A stretch of DNA of 20,168 bases from Podila epigama (taxonomy: Eukaryota; Mortierellomycota; Mortierellomycetes; Mortierellales; Mortierellaceae). Below, piece after piece: positions 6,937 to 16,564 of the stretch (positions are counted from its first letter, which is position 1; each line of letters opens with the position of its first letter). Location of the stretch: positions 23,046-43,213 of the forward strand of contig JAAAVE010000026.1 in the NCBI GenBank assembly GCA_015679605.1, given 5' to 3'. Under the pieces are notes generated by a model, which was not told the origin of the DNA, made no database searches, and saw only the letters and a list, made by a program, of their open reading frames with translations. The translations under genes were made by a program, and so were the position numbers.

Positions 6937-9403
6937 ATGGTCCATGCCGCGCTGGCCAGCCAGCATCCGTCCCAGAGTCACCATCTTAGGGACAGCTCAG
7001 GCGTCTCTGTACCCCCAAATCAGCTCTTGGTTGATTCAACACATGTCAAGAGCATAGACTCGCGTCTCAATCGTGTTTCCAGTGACGAAAACGCGGTTCC
7101 TATGCTCCCTCCAAATACAAGCTCGAGCTCATGTACAAGCTCTAATGCAACATACAGCGCTCAGCATAGCTCTCATAGCAAAAGGAGCAATCCCAGTGCG
7201 GGCATCGCCCAGCAACCCCGAGCCTCTGCCTTACCTCGTTCTGTCTTGAGAAAGCAAAAGTCATATACCCAAACACCCACACATCTTAACAAGGAAAATA
7301 TTGCAACCTCAGTGGCGAGCATCACTCGTTCAATGGCGGGCATCAAGATGACAGCCAACCTGACTAAAAATCCATTATCATCGCGCCAATCAGGATTGGC
7401 CCTTGGGGATCTCACGAATCTAAAGGTTAGTCCATTTCATGTTCATCGGTCTGACTACTGTCAATTCGAACTTGTTATTAAACTTCTGTTTAAACTCGAC
7501 CTACGTCTCTCAGGGCCCCTCACGTGCACAGACCAGGCCACTGAAACCAGTCATTACTCTGACAGCGCCAAATGTGGTCGAACCCCGCTCTGCCCAGGCA
7601 CGGCAGCATATTCAATCTACGACCGTGCACCAGGCGGGTTCTAACCGCAATGTGCACAAAGCATCCGCCCCCACTCTAACAAGAGCTTCCTCCCTATCCG
7701 CGCTTCCTACGACATCCTCGGCGTTGACTCTATTACATCGTCGATCCCATATTGGACACAGTTTTCAAAGTCAGAGTCATAGTCATAGCCAGGGTCAAAG
7801 CCATGACTCCCATTTGCCAACATCTATAGTCTCTGCCTCATCTTCGCGACTGACCTCGGCAGCATCTGTCATCCCAACCACTGGAACAATCCGCAAGTTG
7901 TCGTCATCGTCCCTGTCCACGAACAGTATTGCAGGCCTTCGTACCAACAGTTACCATCAGCGCACCATTGTTTCTGCACAAGCTCAGCGCGAAGTGGGTG
8001 AGATTAAAAAGGCCATTGGACGCCGAGACCATGGAGTAGTTCCAACAGTAACGAAAGCAACCAATATCGTCTCATCGGCGGCCAAGGTCTCGGCTACTGG
8101 TAAACAATGTTCATCCCGGGTCGGAGCCTCTGTCCACGGACCGGAGACGATGGCATCGTCGCTGAAAAGATCGTCAAGAGCGGTGTCTGCAGCTATTTCG
8201 ACACCCAGATTCAGTGTGGACACGTCAAAGGCCATTGCAGCCAGCAGCATGGCCCCGTCACGAAAACCGGCAGAAAAATCTCTACAGCGAGGCCCTCTTA
8301 TTCTTCCAGAGCTTGTCCCTGACGATGTGCAAACTCTGACTGAAGACAAAAATGGTAGCTCTCAAGACACGGAAATGTCGCGGGCCACTCCTATGGCAAG
8401 CCCTGAGTTGGATGAGGCAAACCAAGACCAGTCGCCATTCCACGATAAATTACAAAGCTCTTATGATAACGAACCGTCTATGCTGTCAGAATACCAAGCC
8501 GATATTATCCAGTATTTGCATGCAAAAGAGGTACGTATTTTGTTATGTTATCAGTACAACCGCTGGCATGCGATCCTGTTATGGCTTGGATGTACCATTG
8601 TTCTCACATATCGGCTGCTCGGCTATTTTTTTCTCCTTTGAAAATGCATGTTTACTTTTTTCTAGCTCGAGCTCATGCCAGATCCCGACTACATCAATCA
8701 TCAGCCCGAGATTTGTTGGGAGTATCGCGCACAACTGATACATTGGCTGGTGACGGTTCATGAGCGATTCGATCTCTTGCAAGAGACGTTGCACCTTTGT
8801 ATCAACCTCTTGGATCGATTTCTCTCTGCGACAATGATCCCCATCTCGCAGTTACAACTTGCTGGGATTGTGGCTCTATCGCTGGCCTCGAAATTTGAAG
8901 AAACGCGTGCGCCCTCGCTCGCATACCTGGCTGAAATGGCGGCAGGTGCCTACTCGCTCAAACAGATCAAGGCGGCCGAGATTGGGATGCTCAAAGTACT
9001 AAAGTACGAGCTGGGAGCACCTGGTCCGATGACGTTCTTGCGTCGGATCTCGCGAGTGGATGAGTTTGACATTGATGTCCGCACATTGGCAAAGTATCTT
9101 GTGGATGTGACCCTTTGTGAAGCACGGTTTGTAGGCGTGCCAGCAAGCATGGCTGCGGCGATTGGCTACTGCGCAGCCCTACGTCTGCTTTATCGCGGTA
9201 TGTGGAGCGATGAACACGCGGCCGCTGCTGGGTACGAGCGATCAGCGTTGATCCCAGGGATCAATTTAGTGTTTACACTACTGGAAGATCCCGAAGCGAC
9301 CCATCCGTCGTTGTTCACAAAGTACCAGTCTGAGCAGTACTTGCATGCCAGCGATTATGTCCAAAATCTCGGCCAGGCACAATTGCGATCGCTGCACCTT
9401 TAG
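6937..9403 (+). CDS. Mitotic B-type cyclin with long N-terminal region
   Basis: A regulatory subunit expected to bind and activate the Cdk1/Cdc2 kinase at G2/M. Exons 6937-7425, 7514-8530 and 8666-9403 (introns 88 and 135 nt, both phase 0) give 747 aa. The N-terminus carries a KEN box at residues 119-121 (HLNKENIATS) and a B-cyclin ALGDLTNLK motif near 155-163, both expected of an APC/C substrate. The cyclin box starts about residue 490 (IIQYLHAKELELMPDPDYI); the usual MRxxLVDWL motif appears as YRAQLIHWLVTVH (522-534), with His in place of Asp. The second fold (620-735) carries PMTFLRRIS and RTLAKYLVDVTL. Normal B-type cyclins are about 400-600 aa; here roughly 485 residues of Ser/Thr/Ala-rich, Ser-His-Gln-repeat sequence precede the box. 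The start ATG has C at -3, so a different start is possible. Confidence 0.9.
7758..7818 (+). repeat. Ser-His-Gln rich degenerate repeat in the cyclin N-terminus
   Basis: Consecutive degenerate hexamers of the AGTCAT / AGTCAG / GGTCAA type encode alternating Ser-His and Ser-Gln (QSQSHSHSQGQSHDSH). This looks like a short expanded low-complexity tract in the disordered region. Confidence 0.65.
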
Positions 9404-10145
9404 TTGCTGCTTATTGTTTTTTTTTTCTTCACTCTCACTCTTTCACTGTACCTCGTTCGCTTTTGCTTGTGCTTGTGCTATTTGCATTGGCAGTTTTCTT
9501 GTATTATTATGTTCCTGGCGTTGCTGTCGTATAGTTCTGTATTCTTTATTTATCCCCTTTTAATTAATTCCCATACCACCTTTTTGCCAAACTATTCTTT
9601 AAACTTATGCCATCAACATTGATGTGCTTCCAGTGCCTATTGTTTACGACGCCAACCGAGCCGATCGAGACTACAGTCAACTATGCATTTCGTTGTCATT
9701 GTCATTGTCTTTTTTTTTACTTGTCCCATGCCACGTTTTCTTGCTCGGCCCATCATTACTCCTTGCCAGCCAACCACCCATGTAGCCTGTCCGTTCTGCT
9801 TGCACCAAGAGTTTTTTTTATTTGTACAGCGGTTGAATGAATTTCCATCCGTTGGACAGTCCAAAAATCAACACATACACTTGTTTTTATTCATGCATGT
9901 TTGTACACTGCAGGTGATCTGACGATGTTTGTGTGGCAACGATCGAGCCGACGCAGGATTGAGGTTCTGTCTATATCATGAGAGCCATTACCAAGTGAAC
10001 CAACCAAGACAAAGACACACCATTCAAACCTTGCTCTCTTTCATTTCCACTTTTCTCATTTTTTCTCCGTTTCCACTTTGCTTTTTCAATTTCAAAAAAC
10101 ACACTCTAAAAAACCCCCGCAATACCACTCAATTACACACAAACC
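9404..10145. other. Intergenic region between cyclin and P450 genes; no gene seen
   Basis: This 742-nt spacer holds the cyclin 3' UTR (T-rich just after the stop, TTAATTAATT near 9560) and the P450 promoter. A CT-rich tract runs roughly 10032-10090, about 60-110 bp before the P450 ATG, typical of fungal promoters near transcription starts. The open frames here are low-complexity, Phe/Leu/Cys-rich by composition, and show no domain. Confidence 0.55.
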
Positions 10146-12526
10146 ATGGACACGCTTGCTGGGTACATCGTACAGGCATCAAGAAACTCGTCCGTACTCA
10201 ATATCCTTCTCAAGGCGATCACGCGCAAGAATGCATCCCGAGTGCTAGGATTGTACATTCTTGCAATCCTCTTCAAGTACCGGTCAACTGCCTATGGCAC
10301 CAAACCGCGTCATGATCTCAAAGGACCCCGCGGCTTGCCATTGATTGGCAATATGATCCTCATGCTCTTCTCGGACAGGGCCCAGATGTCTCAACTGAAC
10401 GACAAGCTACACCAAACATACGGCACCACCTGGACTTTCACTGTGCCCAGTCTTGGTCGCGTCGTGCAGTTCGCTGGACCAGAGGAATTGGAGCATGTCC
10501 TCAAGACCAACTTTTTGGCTTATGAGAAAGGTCCAATGGTCCAAGAGAGTTTTAATGATCTTTTGGGTATCGGTATCTTTGCTGTAGATGGGCATGTAAG
10601 TTATTATACTCATCTCTTCCTTTCCTTCATACTCCACAGGGTTATAAATCAAACTATCACAAACTAATCATACACTACGATGCCATAAAAAAAACCTCAT
10701 CTTAGCAATGGAAATGGCAACGCAAAATGGCATCTCATATCTTCAATGTCAAGGCTTTCCGAATGTACACCGAAAGGGTTTTTGTTCAGGAAAGTCAAAA
10801 AGTGGTGAACTACCTGGGTCAGATGGCAGACCAAGGACGCGTCGTGGACCTGCAAGAGATCTTTTACAAGTTCACGCTCGATTCGTTTGGTGAGGTGTCC
10901 TTTGGACAGTCGTTCGGATGCCTCGACAACCCCGAGATCGAGGTCGAGTTTGCGTCTGCGTTTGACCGCCTCAACACTATCGTCTTCAATCGATTGTTCG
11001 AGGGCGCATGGCAGCTACGTGAATGGATCACCGGCACCAACAAGATTATTGCCCACGACAAAAAAGTCATCACGGATTTTGCCCTCAACATTATCCGCGA
11101 CAGACGCGCCAAAGGCTTCCACAAGCCTCAAAAGGACCTCTTGCAGCTCTTCATGGACATGACGGATGATGATGGCAAGCATCTGAGCGATGATATGCTC
11201 AAAGACCTCATCCTTAATTTTATCATTGCTGGTAAGTTATTGCCTGTATTTTTTTCTTCTTCGTCATCTTCTACTTAATGTCCATGTTGGCAAGCACTCA
11301 TACTTACCATTCATTTCTATGATGTCGCAAGGTCGTGACACAACCGCTCAAGCTTTGTCTTGGATGTTCTATCTGTTGCACCGCTCCAACTCGGACAGGG
11401 CTATTGTCCCTAAACTTGTCAATGAGATTGACGAGGTCCTCGCCGGAACAAGCCCCAGCTACGAAACGATAAAGAAGATGAAATTCACTGAAGCCTGGTA
11501 ATATATTTTTTTCATTTGTCTGTTTTATCATATTTTTAATGGGTCACCATGAAGCATTGCTGTTTGATGTAAGCATCGACACTGCACTTTACAAAACGTC
11601 AAAAACGTAACACTCGCTATCGTCTAATACTTGGTACATGTTTTTGCTCTCACTATAGCCTATATGAAGGTACACATGGAGTATTCTACTGGAATCATTT
11701 CATTCTTTGATTCAACATACCTGAGGGTCACCTTTGACTTACCACGTTCTTTCCTCATTGAACAGCTCTACGTCTGTATCCAAGTGTTCCTAGAAACATC
11801 AAGGTCTGCGTCCAAGACGACGTGTGGCCAAATGGAACCAAGGTGTACAAGGGCGAATTCGTCTCCTGGTCATCATGGTACGCAAACAAAGCTCATTGCT
11901 AGAAATCACCATCCATCGCACAACTCAAAAATAATTTATCCCGACCATCACACATATTCACCTTCCCTTTTGCGTAGGTCAATGGGCCGTTCTGAGGGCA
12001 TCTGGGGTCCTGATGCCAGGGAATACAACCCAGAACGCTGGCTTAACAAGGACAAGCCAAGCGCATCAAAGTTCCCCGCCTTCCATGCTGGACCCCGCAC
12101 ATGGTACCCATTCTCAATGTTATACGTTATAATTCGATTATTCAGAGGTCAAACAATTTCGTCCATTACTTGTTACCAAGCTAACAAAAAAAAGCGCCAC
12201 TTCACTTTTCAATGCTCATCACTCACTCCCCATAGTCTCGGCCAGCAGTTTGCCACCATTGAGGGCATTACCCTCATTGGACTCTTATTCTCTGTAAGTA
12301 TCATACGCATGGCCAAAGCGTGGCAACAAGGATATCATTACTGGCACAAAGGATTTAACCTCACTCCCAACAACTTGCACTCTTCTTTCTTTTCAAACAG
12401 AACTTTGAGTTTGAGTTGGTAGACCCTCATACAGAGCCAAGCTACGTCCCAGGTTTGACTCTTCCAATGTCCAAGGGACTCCCAATCCGTGTCAAGAGAC
12501 GTGTCCAAGCTACACGTGAGGAATGA
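10146..12526 (+). CDS. Cytochrome P450, CYP52/CYP86-like, probable fatty-acid or alkane hydroxylase
   Basis: A heme monooxygenase of the ER membrane. Exons 10146-10595, 10706-11231, 11332-11497, 11659-11669, 11766-11877, 11978-12103, 12236-12293 and 12401-12526 sum to 1575 nt, 524 aa, a normal P450 length. An N-terminal hydrophobic anchor (about residues 32-44) and a proline-rich hinge (PRGLPLIGN, 61-69) come first. Then a C-helix W-K-W-Q-R-K motif, the I-helix AGRDTT (325-330), ExxR at E384-R387, PERW, and the heme loop F457-H-A-G-P-R-T-C464-L-G. The C-helix region (GIFAVDG, QWKWQRKMASHIF) resembles the fatty-acid omega-hydroxylase group, so oxidation of fatty acids or alkanes is the likely role by family, not demonstrated. 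Introns fall inside the codon of the heme Cys (TG/T) and inside ExxR. The start context AAACCATGG is strong. It is convergent with CSN7, 224 bp away. Confidence 0.93.
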
Positions 12527-12571
12527 GTTTTGCATATAGTCAAGCTATAAACAAACAATCGAGTGCATCGA

Positions 12572-12627
12572 CTCTTTTCTTTTCTTTCTTTTTCTTTTTC
12601 TTCTTTTCTTATTTTTCTCTCTCTTCC
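12572..12627. repeat. Polypyrimidine (CTTTT)n-like tract
   Basis: A nearly pure C/T stretch of about 56 nt, broken by a single A, lies in the convergent spacer between the P450 stop and the CSN7 stop. It probably falls in overlapping 3' UTRs. Confidence 0.75.
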
Positions 12628-12750
12628 AAGTTGCTTGATGTAATGATTTTGCGTTTGACGACTATACATTGCTTTTTTGATGGTTGTTGCTTGGGTCAAC
12701 CTGTGATAGAAAAAAATAGAGAAATACGTTCCCTAGCTGCTATATTTGCT

Positions 12751-14239
12751 TTATCCTCGATGTGTAACACGCTTTCCAGCCCTATGTCAAAAAAAAAAAA
12801 AAAGGATTGAAGCACGATCAGATGAAATTAGAGTCTGACTTTTAGTATTGGTGCAAAACGGTATGGACGCCCAACTCACCTCTTGCCGCTTCCACTATAA
12901 TTCATGCGCTCAAATTCACTCATGTATTCTGGGCTTTGGAACGCATGTTGGTCAGTCATATCTGTGTCCATCATCTGAGATCCTCCTGTCTTGCGATGCT
13001 TCCCTGATCCAGCGCCAGAGGCTTCCTTCTTGGCCTTTTCCAGCTCAGCCTCAAATGCCTCTTTAGCCAGCTTCTCCTTCTTATAGTTTGAATGGACCTC
13101 CTCCATCTTGGCATTCAATGCTTGAAGAAGTGCCTCTGACGTCTTTGTCCTATCAATGAATCAAAAACATCGACTTATCTGCATTAGCACTTTGGTCTCA
13201 TAAAGCCACCAGGTAATGTCGAAATCCATACTTTGTCACATCACAAAACAAAAAAAAGAGGAGAGATTGAGGGCAATACATACCAGTCTTCCAACACTTT
13301 GAGCATGGTCTGTGCCTGACCAGGTCGAAGATCACGTCCCATGGCCGAGTGGATCTCGACCTGTTTCAATTTCTGGTCGAGGCTGGCGTTGATAATGTTT
13401 TGGTAAATGGCATCCATAATCAAATCCTCCAACTGACGGACATTGTCAATCTCCAGGTATTGCAAAAGGTCCTTGTATGGGATAGCCTGTTTCAAAAAAT
13501 GACGATCCAAAGGTTAAAATGTGATATCTGGGCAACTAGAAAGCTTGTCCAAAATGACATCTATATACAATCCACATCCTGGCAGAACAAGCAAATCAAA
13601 AAGGACGCAAAAAATCTTACTCGTGAGCGTTCTGCAAGGGTGACAATGGAAAGCTGCTGCAATTTCATCCGCTGAGCATCAGTGACCTCGGGCAACGAAT
13701 CCTTGTTCTCTATGAATGTTGATTCGAAAAAAAAAAAGATAATATGGAAAGAAAGAACGAAGGATGTGAGACAACTTGGTAAGAAAACGAGCATCTGGGT
13801 AGTCATGGAAAATAGAAGGGGAAAAAAACTAACGTTGGTAGTCCTGATATGTGCCATAAGAAAAGATCTCGAGCAAGCGATGGTATCGCTCATGTTCTGA
13901 ATTATTTTTCAACTATCACGGAAGAGAGAGAGAGAGACAGAGAGAGAGTACGTGTGTGAGAGTGTATTCAGGGCAACATCGCGTGTATCTACTGTTCATC
14001 TGACTCGTTGCGTAGCTAATCCAAATTCATTTCATGCTCACCTCAATGACATTAGGCATGTCGAGCAATTCGCCAAAGACCAAGACACCTGGCGCAGCCA
14101 ACACGTCCTTGATTAGCTGAACACATGCTGCGCCTTTGGCGCTCATGGACAAGGCGAGGTGTGGTTCCAAACGACGTCCAAATGGAGACTTGACCGATTC
14201 ATTTGTGGTCGAAGAGGTGTTTGATGCAAGTGTAGACAT
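12751..14239 (-). CDS. CSN7: COP9 signalosome complex subunit 7 (PCI domain)
   Basis: A PCI-domain subunit of the COP9 signalosome, the complex that removes NEDD8 from cullins. Exons on the minus strand: 14239-14042, 13912-13834, 13709-13621, 13486-13284, 13149-12880, 12781-12751; introns are 98-134 nt and the total is 289 aa. Family signatures in order: [85 protein letters not shown] and GRDLRPGQ. The tail is Lys/Glu-rich helix. The last exon is uncertain: without the final splice an in-frame TGA (12878-12876) inside the donor GTGAGT ends the protein after SGSGKR. With it (branch ATACTAAAAG, T-run, acceptor ATAG) nine more residues (AGKRVTHRG) follow. Fungal CSN7 is 250-300 aa, so both fit. 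Confidence 0.92.
12788..12803. repeat. A-homopolymer in the last predicted CSN7 intron
   Basis: A run of about 15 A on + (T on the coding strand) sits immediately before the predicted acceptor of the last CSN7 intron and fits a polypyrimidine tract. Confidence 0.7.
13921..13949. repeat. (GA)n microsatellite in the first CSN7 intron
   Basis: GAGAGAGAGAGAGACAGAGAGAGAG lies in the intron 14041-13913. On the transcribed strand it is a CT-rich tract just before the acceptor GATAG, so it can also serve as the polypyrimidine tract. Confidence 0.85.
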
Positions 14240-14594
14240 GTTTTAGAAGGCGTCGAATGGAGTGACGAGAAGGAAATGCAGACGAGAGTTTGTGGTGGTG
14301 GCAAAACAATGCAACAAAACTCGTCTTTTTTATTCTATGAGAAGGTGAAGTGACGTGTCTAGGAGACCCTCGTTATTATTATGGCTTGCGTTCAGCGATA
14401 TCCTTGTTGTTTTCCGTCTGACCAACAAGAATCAAGTTGAGTGAGTGTAGATGGTTTGTGGAGTGAAATGGAGAGTTGCGCGTGAGCATGGTTACTGTCA
14501 ACCCACAAAAGACGCGCCCCGAGAAAAAAAGGCTTGAACAACTTGGATTAAGGGTCGTGAATTGATTTATTTTCTAGCTTGTGTGTGGACACCC
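14240..14594. other. Intergenic region: CSN7 promoter and 3' end of the DUF3759-like gene
   Basis: This 355-nt spacer lies between two minus-strand genes. It includes a GC-rich GACGCGCCCCGAG at about 14510-14522 and T-rich stretches. No gene or strong regulatory match is seen. Confidence 0.5.
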
Positions 14595-16027
14595 TTAATT
14601 CATGAGTTCAAAGAGCTTGAGCACCTTGGAACCGGCGTCCGCAACGGTTTCGTCTTTGCCTTCTTCGTCATCATCATCATCCTTCGAAAGAAGCTTGACA
14701 GCCTCAGCCATAGCCATACCAGCAAGAATAGCTTTCATCTCGCCATGCGACGTCTTTTTGCCCGTCTTCTTGGCCTCACGGACTTGGTACTCCTTCACAG
14801 CCTCATAAGCAGCTAAGGACATGAGAGAATGAAAGATTGTTGAAGAAATCAAAGGCACGTTGGTTAGTTCTGCTTGATCTTTGTGCACATACAATAGGAA
14901 TAAGTGAATCTGCGCATGCAAGGAAGGAACAAATATCAATATCGCGTACCGGCAGAAGCAATAGCTTGACGCTTGTGGGTTGTCTCCTTGCGCTCCTTCT
15001 GTCGAATTGCCTTTTCCTTGGCCGCCTTCTCCTTGGCGATCTCCTCAGGCGTCTGGGAAGAGCCAAAGCGCCACCATTTACGCTTGGCAGCAGCAGCAGC
15101 GGCAGCAGCGGCCTCTTCTTCGGCCTTCTTCTTGGCCGCAAGCTCGTCCAGGACACGCTGTCGTTCAGCTTCGGCCTCACGCTCTTTAGCAAGCTTGCGC
15201 TCGGCCCAAGTGCGTCGTGGATGGCAGCCCCACCAGGAGCCAAACGTCTTCTTGTCGGCCTCGTCATCGTCATCATCATCACGAGTGTTGTAAATGGCCT
15301 TGTGGGCCGCCTTCATCTCCTTAGGGTCGACCTTGGGTGCGAGTTTCTTGCGCCGTTGCTTCTCAAGCTTTTCTTCCTCAGTCTTGGGAGGGACCGCTGG
15401 TTTCTGTCCCTCGTCATCCGTATCGTCGTCTGAATCATCGTCCGAGTCATCATCAAACTTTTGTTGGACACGAATGGCCATGCGCTTAAAATAGTTCTTT
15501 TTCTCCTCAATGTCCTTGTCATCGCTCTCAACGCCCAGCTGTTTCAACGCAGCATCCGCAGGCACACTAACAGAGACATAATCATCGTCATCGTCATCGC
15601 TCTGTGCCGAGCTCGAGGAGCGTGACTTTCTGTGGAAAAGTGAATCCCAGAAACCAGGCTCAGCCTGAACCTCGGGAGTGGCCTGACCTAAAGGTACAGC
15701 CTTGTTGACCGTCTTGACCTTCCAACGCTCATCCTTTTCAGGAACTGTTCAAGCAGCCAGGGGTAATATGGGATGGTCGTGTGAGCGTAGGGTCTGGGGG
15801 TAATTTTTTTTTCTTTGATTTTTGATGATGACATGCAAAAAATCGTGCACAGACACTGTCTTTTCCTTTCTTTTCTCCGTCATGAAATGTCGCATGAATG
15901 CATTACCTGGTGGAGGAACATCAGAACGGAGATGCAAGGCTTCCTCAACAGAATGCCATGCCTGCTTAAAGATGTTCTCTTCTTTGACTGTTTTCTTCTT
16001 TTCTTCGTGTCCTGGTTGGGCCAACAT
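14595..16027 (-). CDS. Acidic, Ala/Lys-rich protein with C-terminal DUF3759 (CipC)-like domain
   Basis: Function unknown. Exons on the minus strand: 16027-15907, 15744-14950, 14812-14595; introns 162 and 137 nt; 377 aa. The N-terminus (MLAQPGHEEKKKTVKEE, HSVEEALHLRSDVPPP) leads into PEKDERWKVKTVNKAVPLG. A Ser/Asp tract (RKSRSSSSAQSDDDDDDY) and a second Asp/Ser tract (DDDSDDDSDDDTDDEG) follow. Next come a WWGCHPRRTWAERKLAKE block, a nine-Ala run, a KRKWWRFGSSQTPEEIAKE segment and a charged helix. The C-terminus (ASAAAYEAVKEYQ, TSHGEMKAILAGMAMAE) resembles DUF3759, which in ascomycetes is a short stand-alone stress-linked protein of about 110-130 aa (CipC type). Here it would end a much longer protein. 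Acidic runs and Trp-Trp pairs are unusual; charged helices suggest protein-protein contact. The domain call rests on recognisable spacing of AYEA, SH and LAGxAxAE; it has not been searched. Confidence 0.68.
15086..15118. repeat. GCN trinucleotide run (polyalanine)
   Basis: The + strand (GCA)n/(GCG)n interspersion (GCAGCAGCAGCAGCGGCAGCAGCGGCC) encodes nine consecutive Ala on the minus strand. Related (TCA)n/(TCG)n runs at about 15261-15278 and 14665-14682 encode Asp tracts. Confidence 0.8.
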
Positions 16028-16564
16028 TGTTTGTAAACACTGTCTTACAAGGGAGATGTGAAGCAGATGGGATGGATGTGGAGAAAAGGAATGAATGGAG
16101 AAATAAAAATAATGAGGTTATGGGGGAGTTTTTTTTTGTTGGGCGTGTGTGGGTTGCTCAAAGTCTTGACAATGTTCTGGGCTCTGACCTGCACTGCCAT
16201 TTGCAGTTCTCCAAGTCTCATGAGCTCCTATTCCATGCTCTGTTTTGCACGTAAGGCAGGGGAAACAAAATCGACACAGCGTCAACTGCTTGACATGAGC
16301 ATGTACAGCTACACAGAGCATAAAAGATCGACAGTGGATGGTCTTATCACTATCGCTCTAACACAGCTTTTTCCATAGAATTTGATTTTGACCCATTCTT
16401 AACGGACATTATATTGTTCACTGTTTTTTTTTATGGGGGTATGCGTGAAAGAACAGGTCTTTGCAAGATTGTCTCTTGAAAGCTCCATTAGTATATCTAT
16501 AGTAGAAGGTTTGGCTAACTTGCTGTATTCTGTCAATAAAACTTGATCAAGGGTGTATCCAAAA
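16028..16564. other. Intergenic region: DUF3759-like promoter and helicase 3' end
   Basis: This 537-nt spacer lies between two minus-strand genes. The right part is the downstream end of the helicase gene; the left part should hold the promoter and leader of the DUF3759-like gene. T-runs are seen at 16130-16138 and 16424-16432. Short open frames on both strands lack domains. Confidence 0.5.

Noticed and set aside
9404-9922. Several Phe/Leu/Cys-rich frames downstream of the cyclin gene
   Set aside because: They are driven by T-rich 3' UTR sequence and have no domain.
11631-12422. 263-aa plus-strand frame as one protein
   Set aside because: It reads through P450 introns; only the 11978-12103 and 12236-12293 parts are the real frame. 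The spliced P450 model explains the conserved motifs.
13921-13949. CRISPR-like or regulatory array suggested by the GA repeat
   Set aside because: It is a simple dinucleotide microsatellite in an intron with no spacers; no CRISPR-type structure exists anywhere in the window.
14837-15433. Long plus-strand open frame (198 aa) antisense to the DUF3759-like gene
   Set aside because: It is Leu/Ser-rich by composition as the complement of polyAsp, polyAla and Lys-rich codons. The opposite strand has a coherent three-exon model with a recognisable domain.
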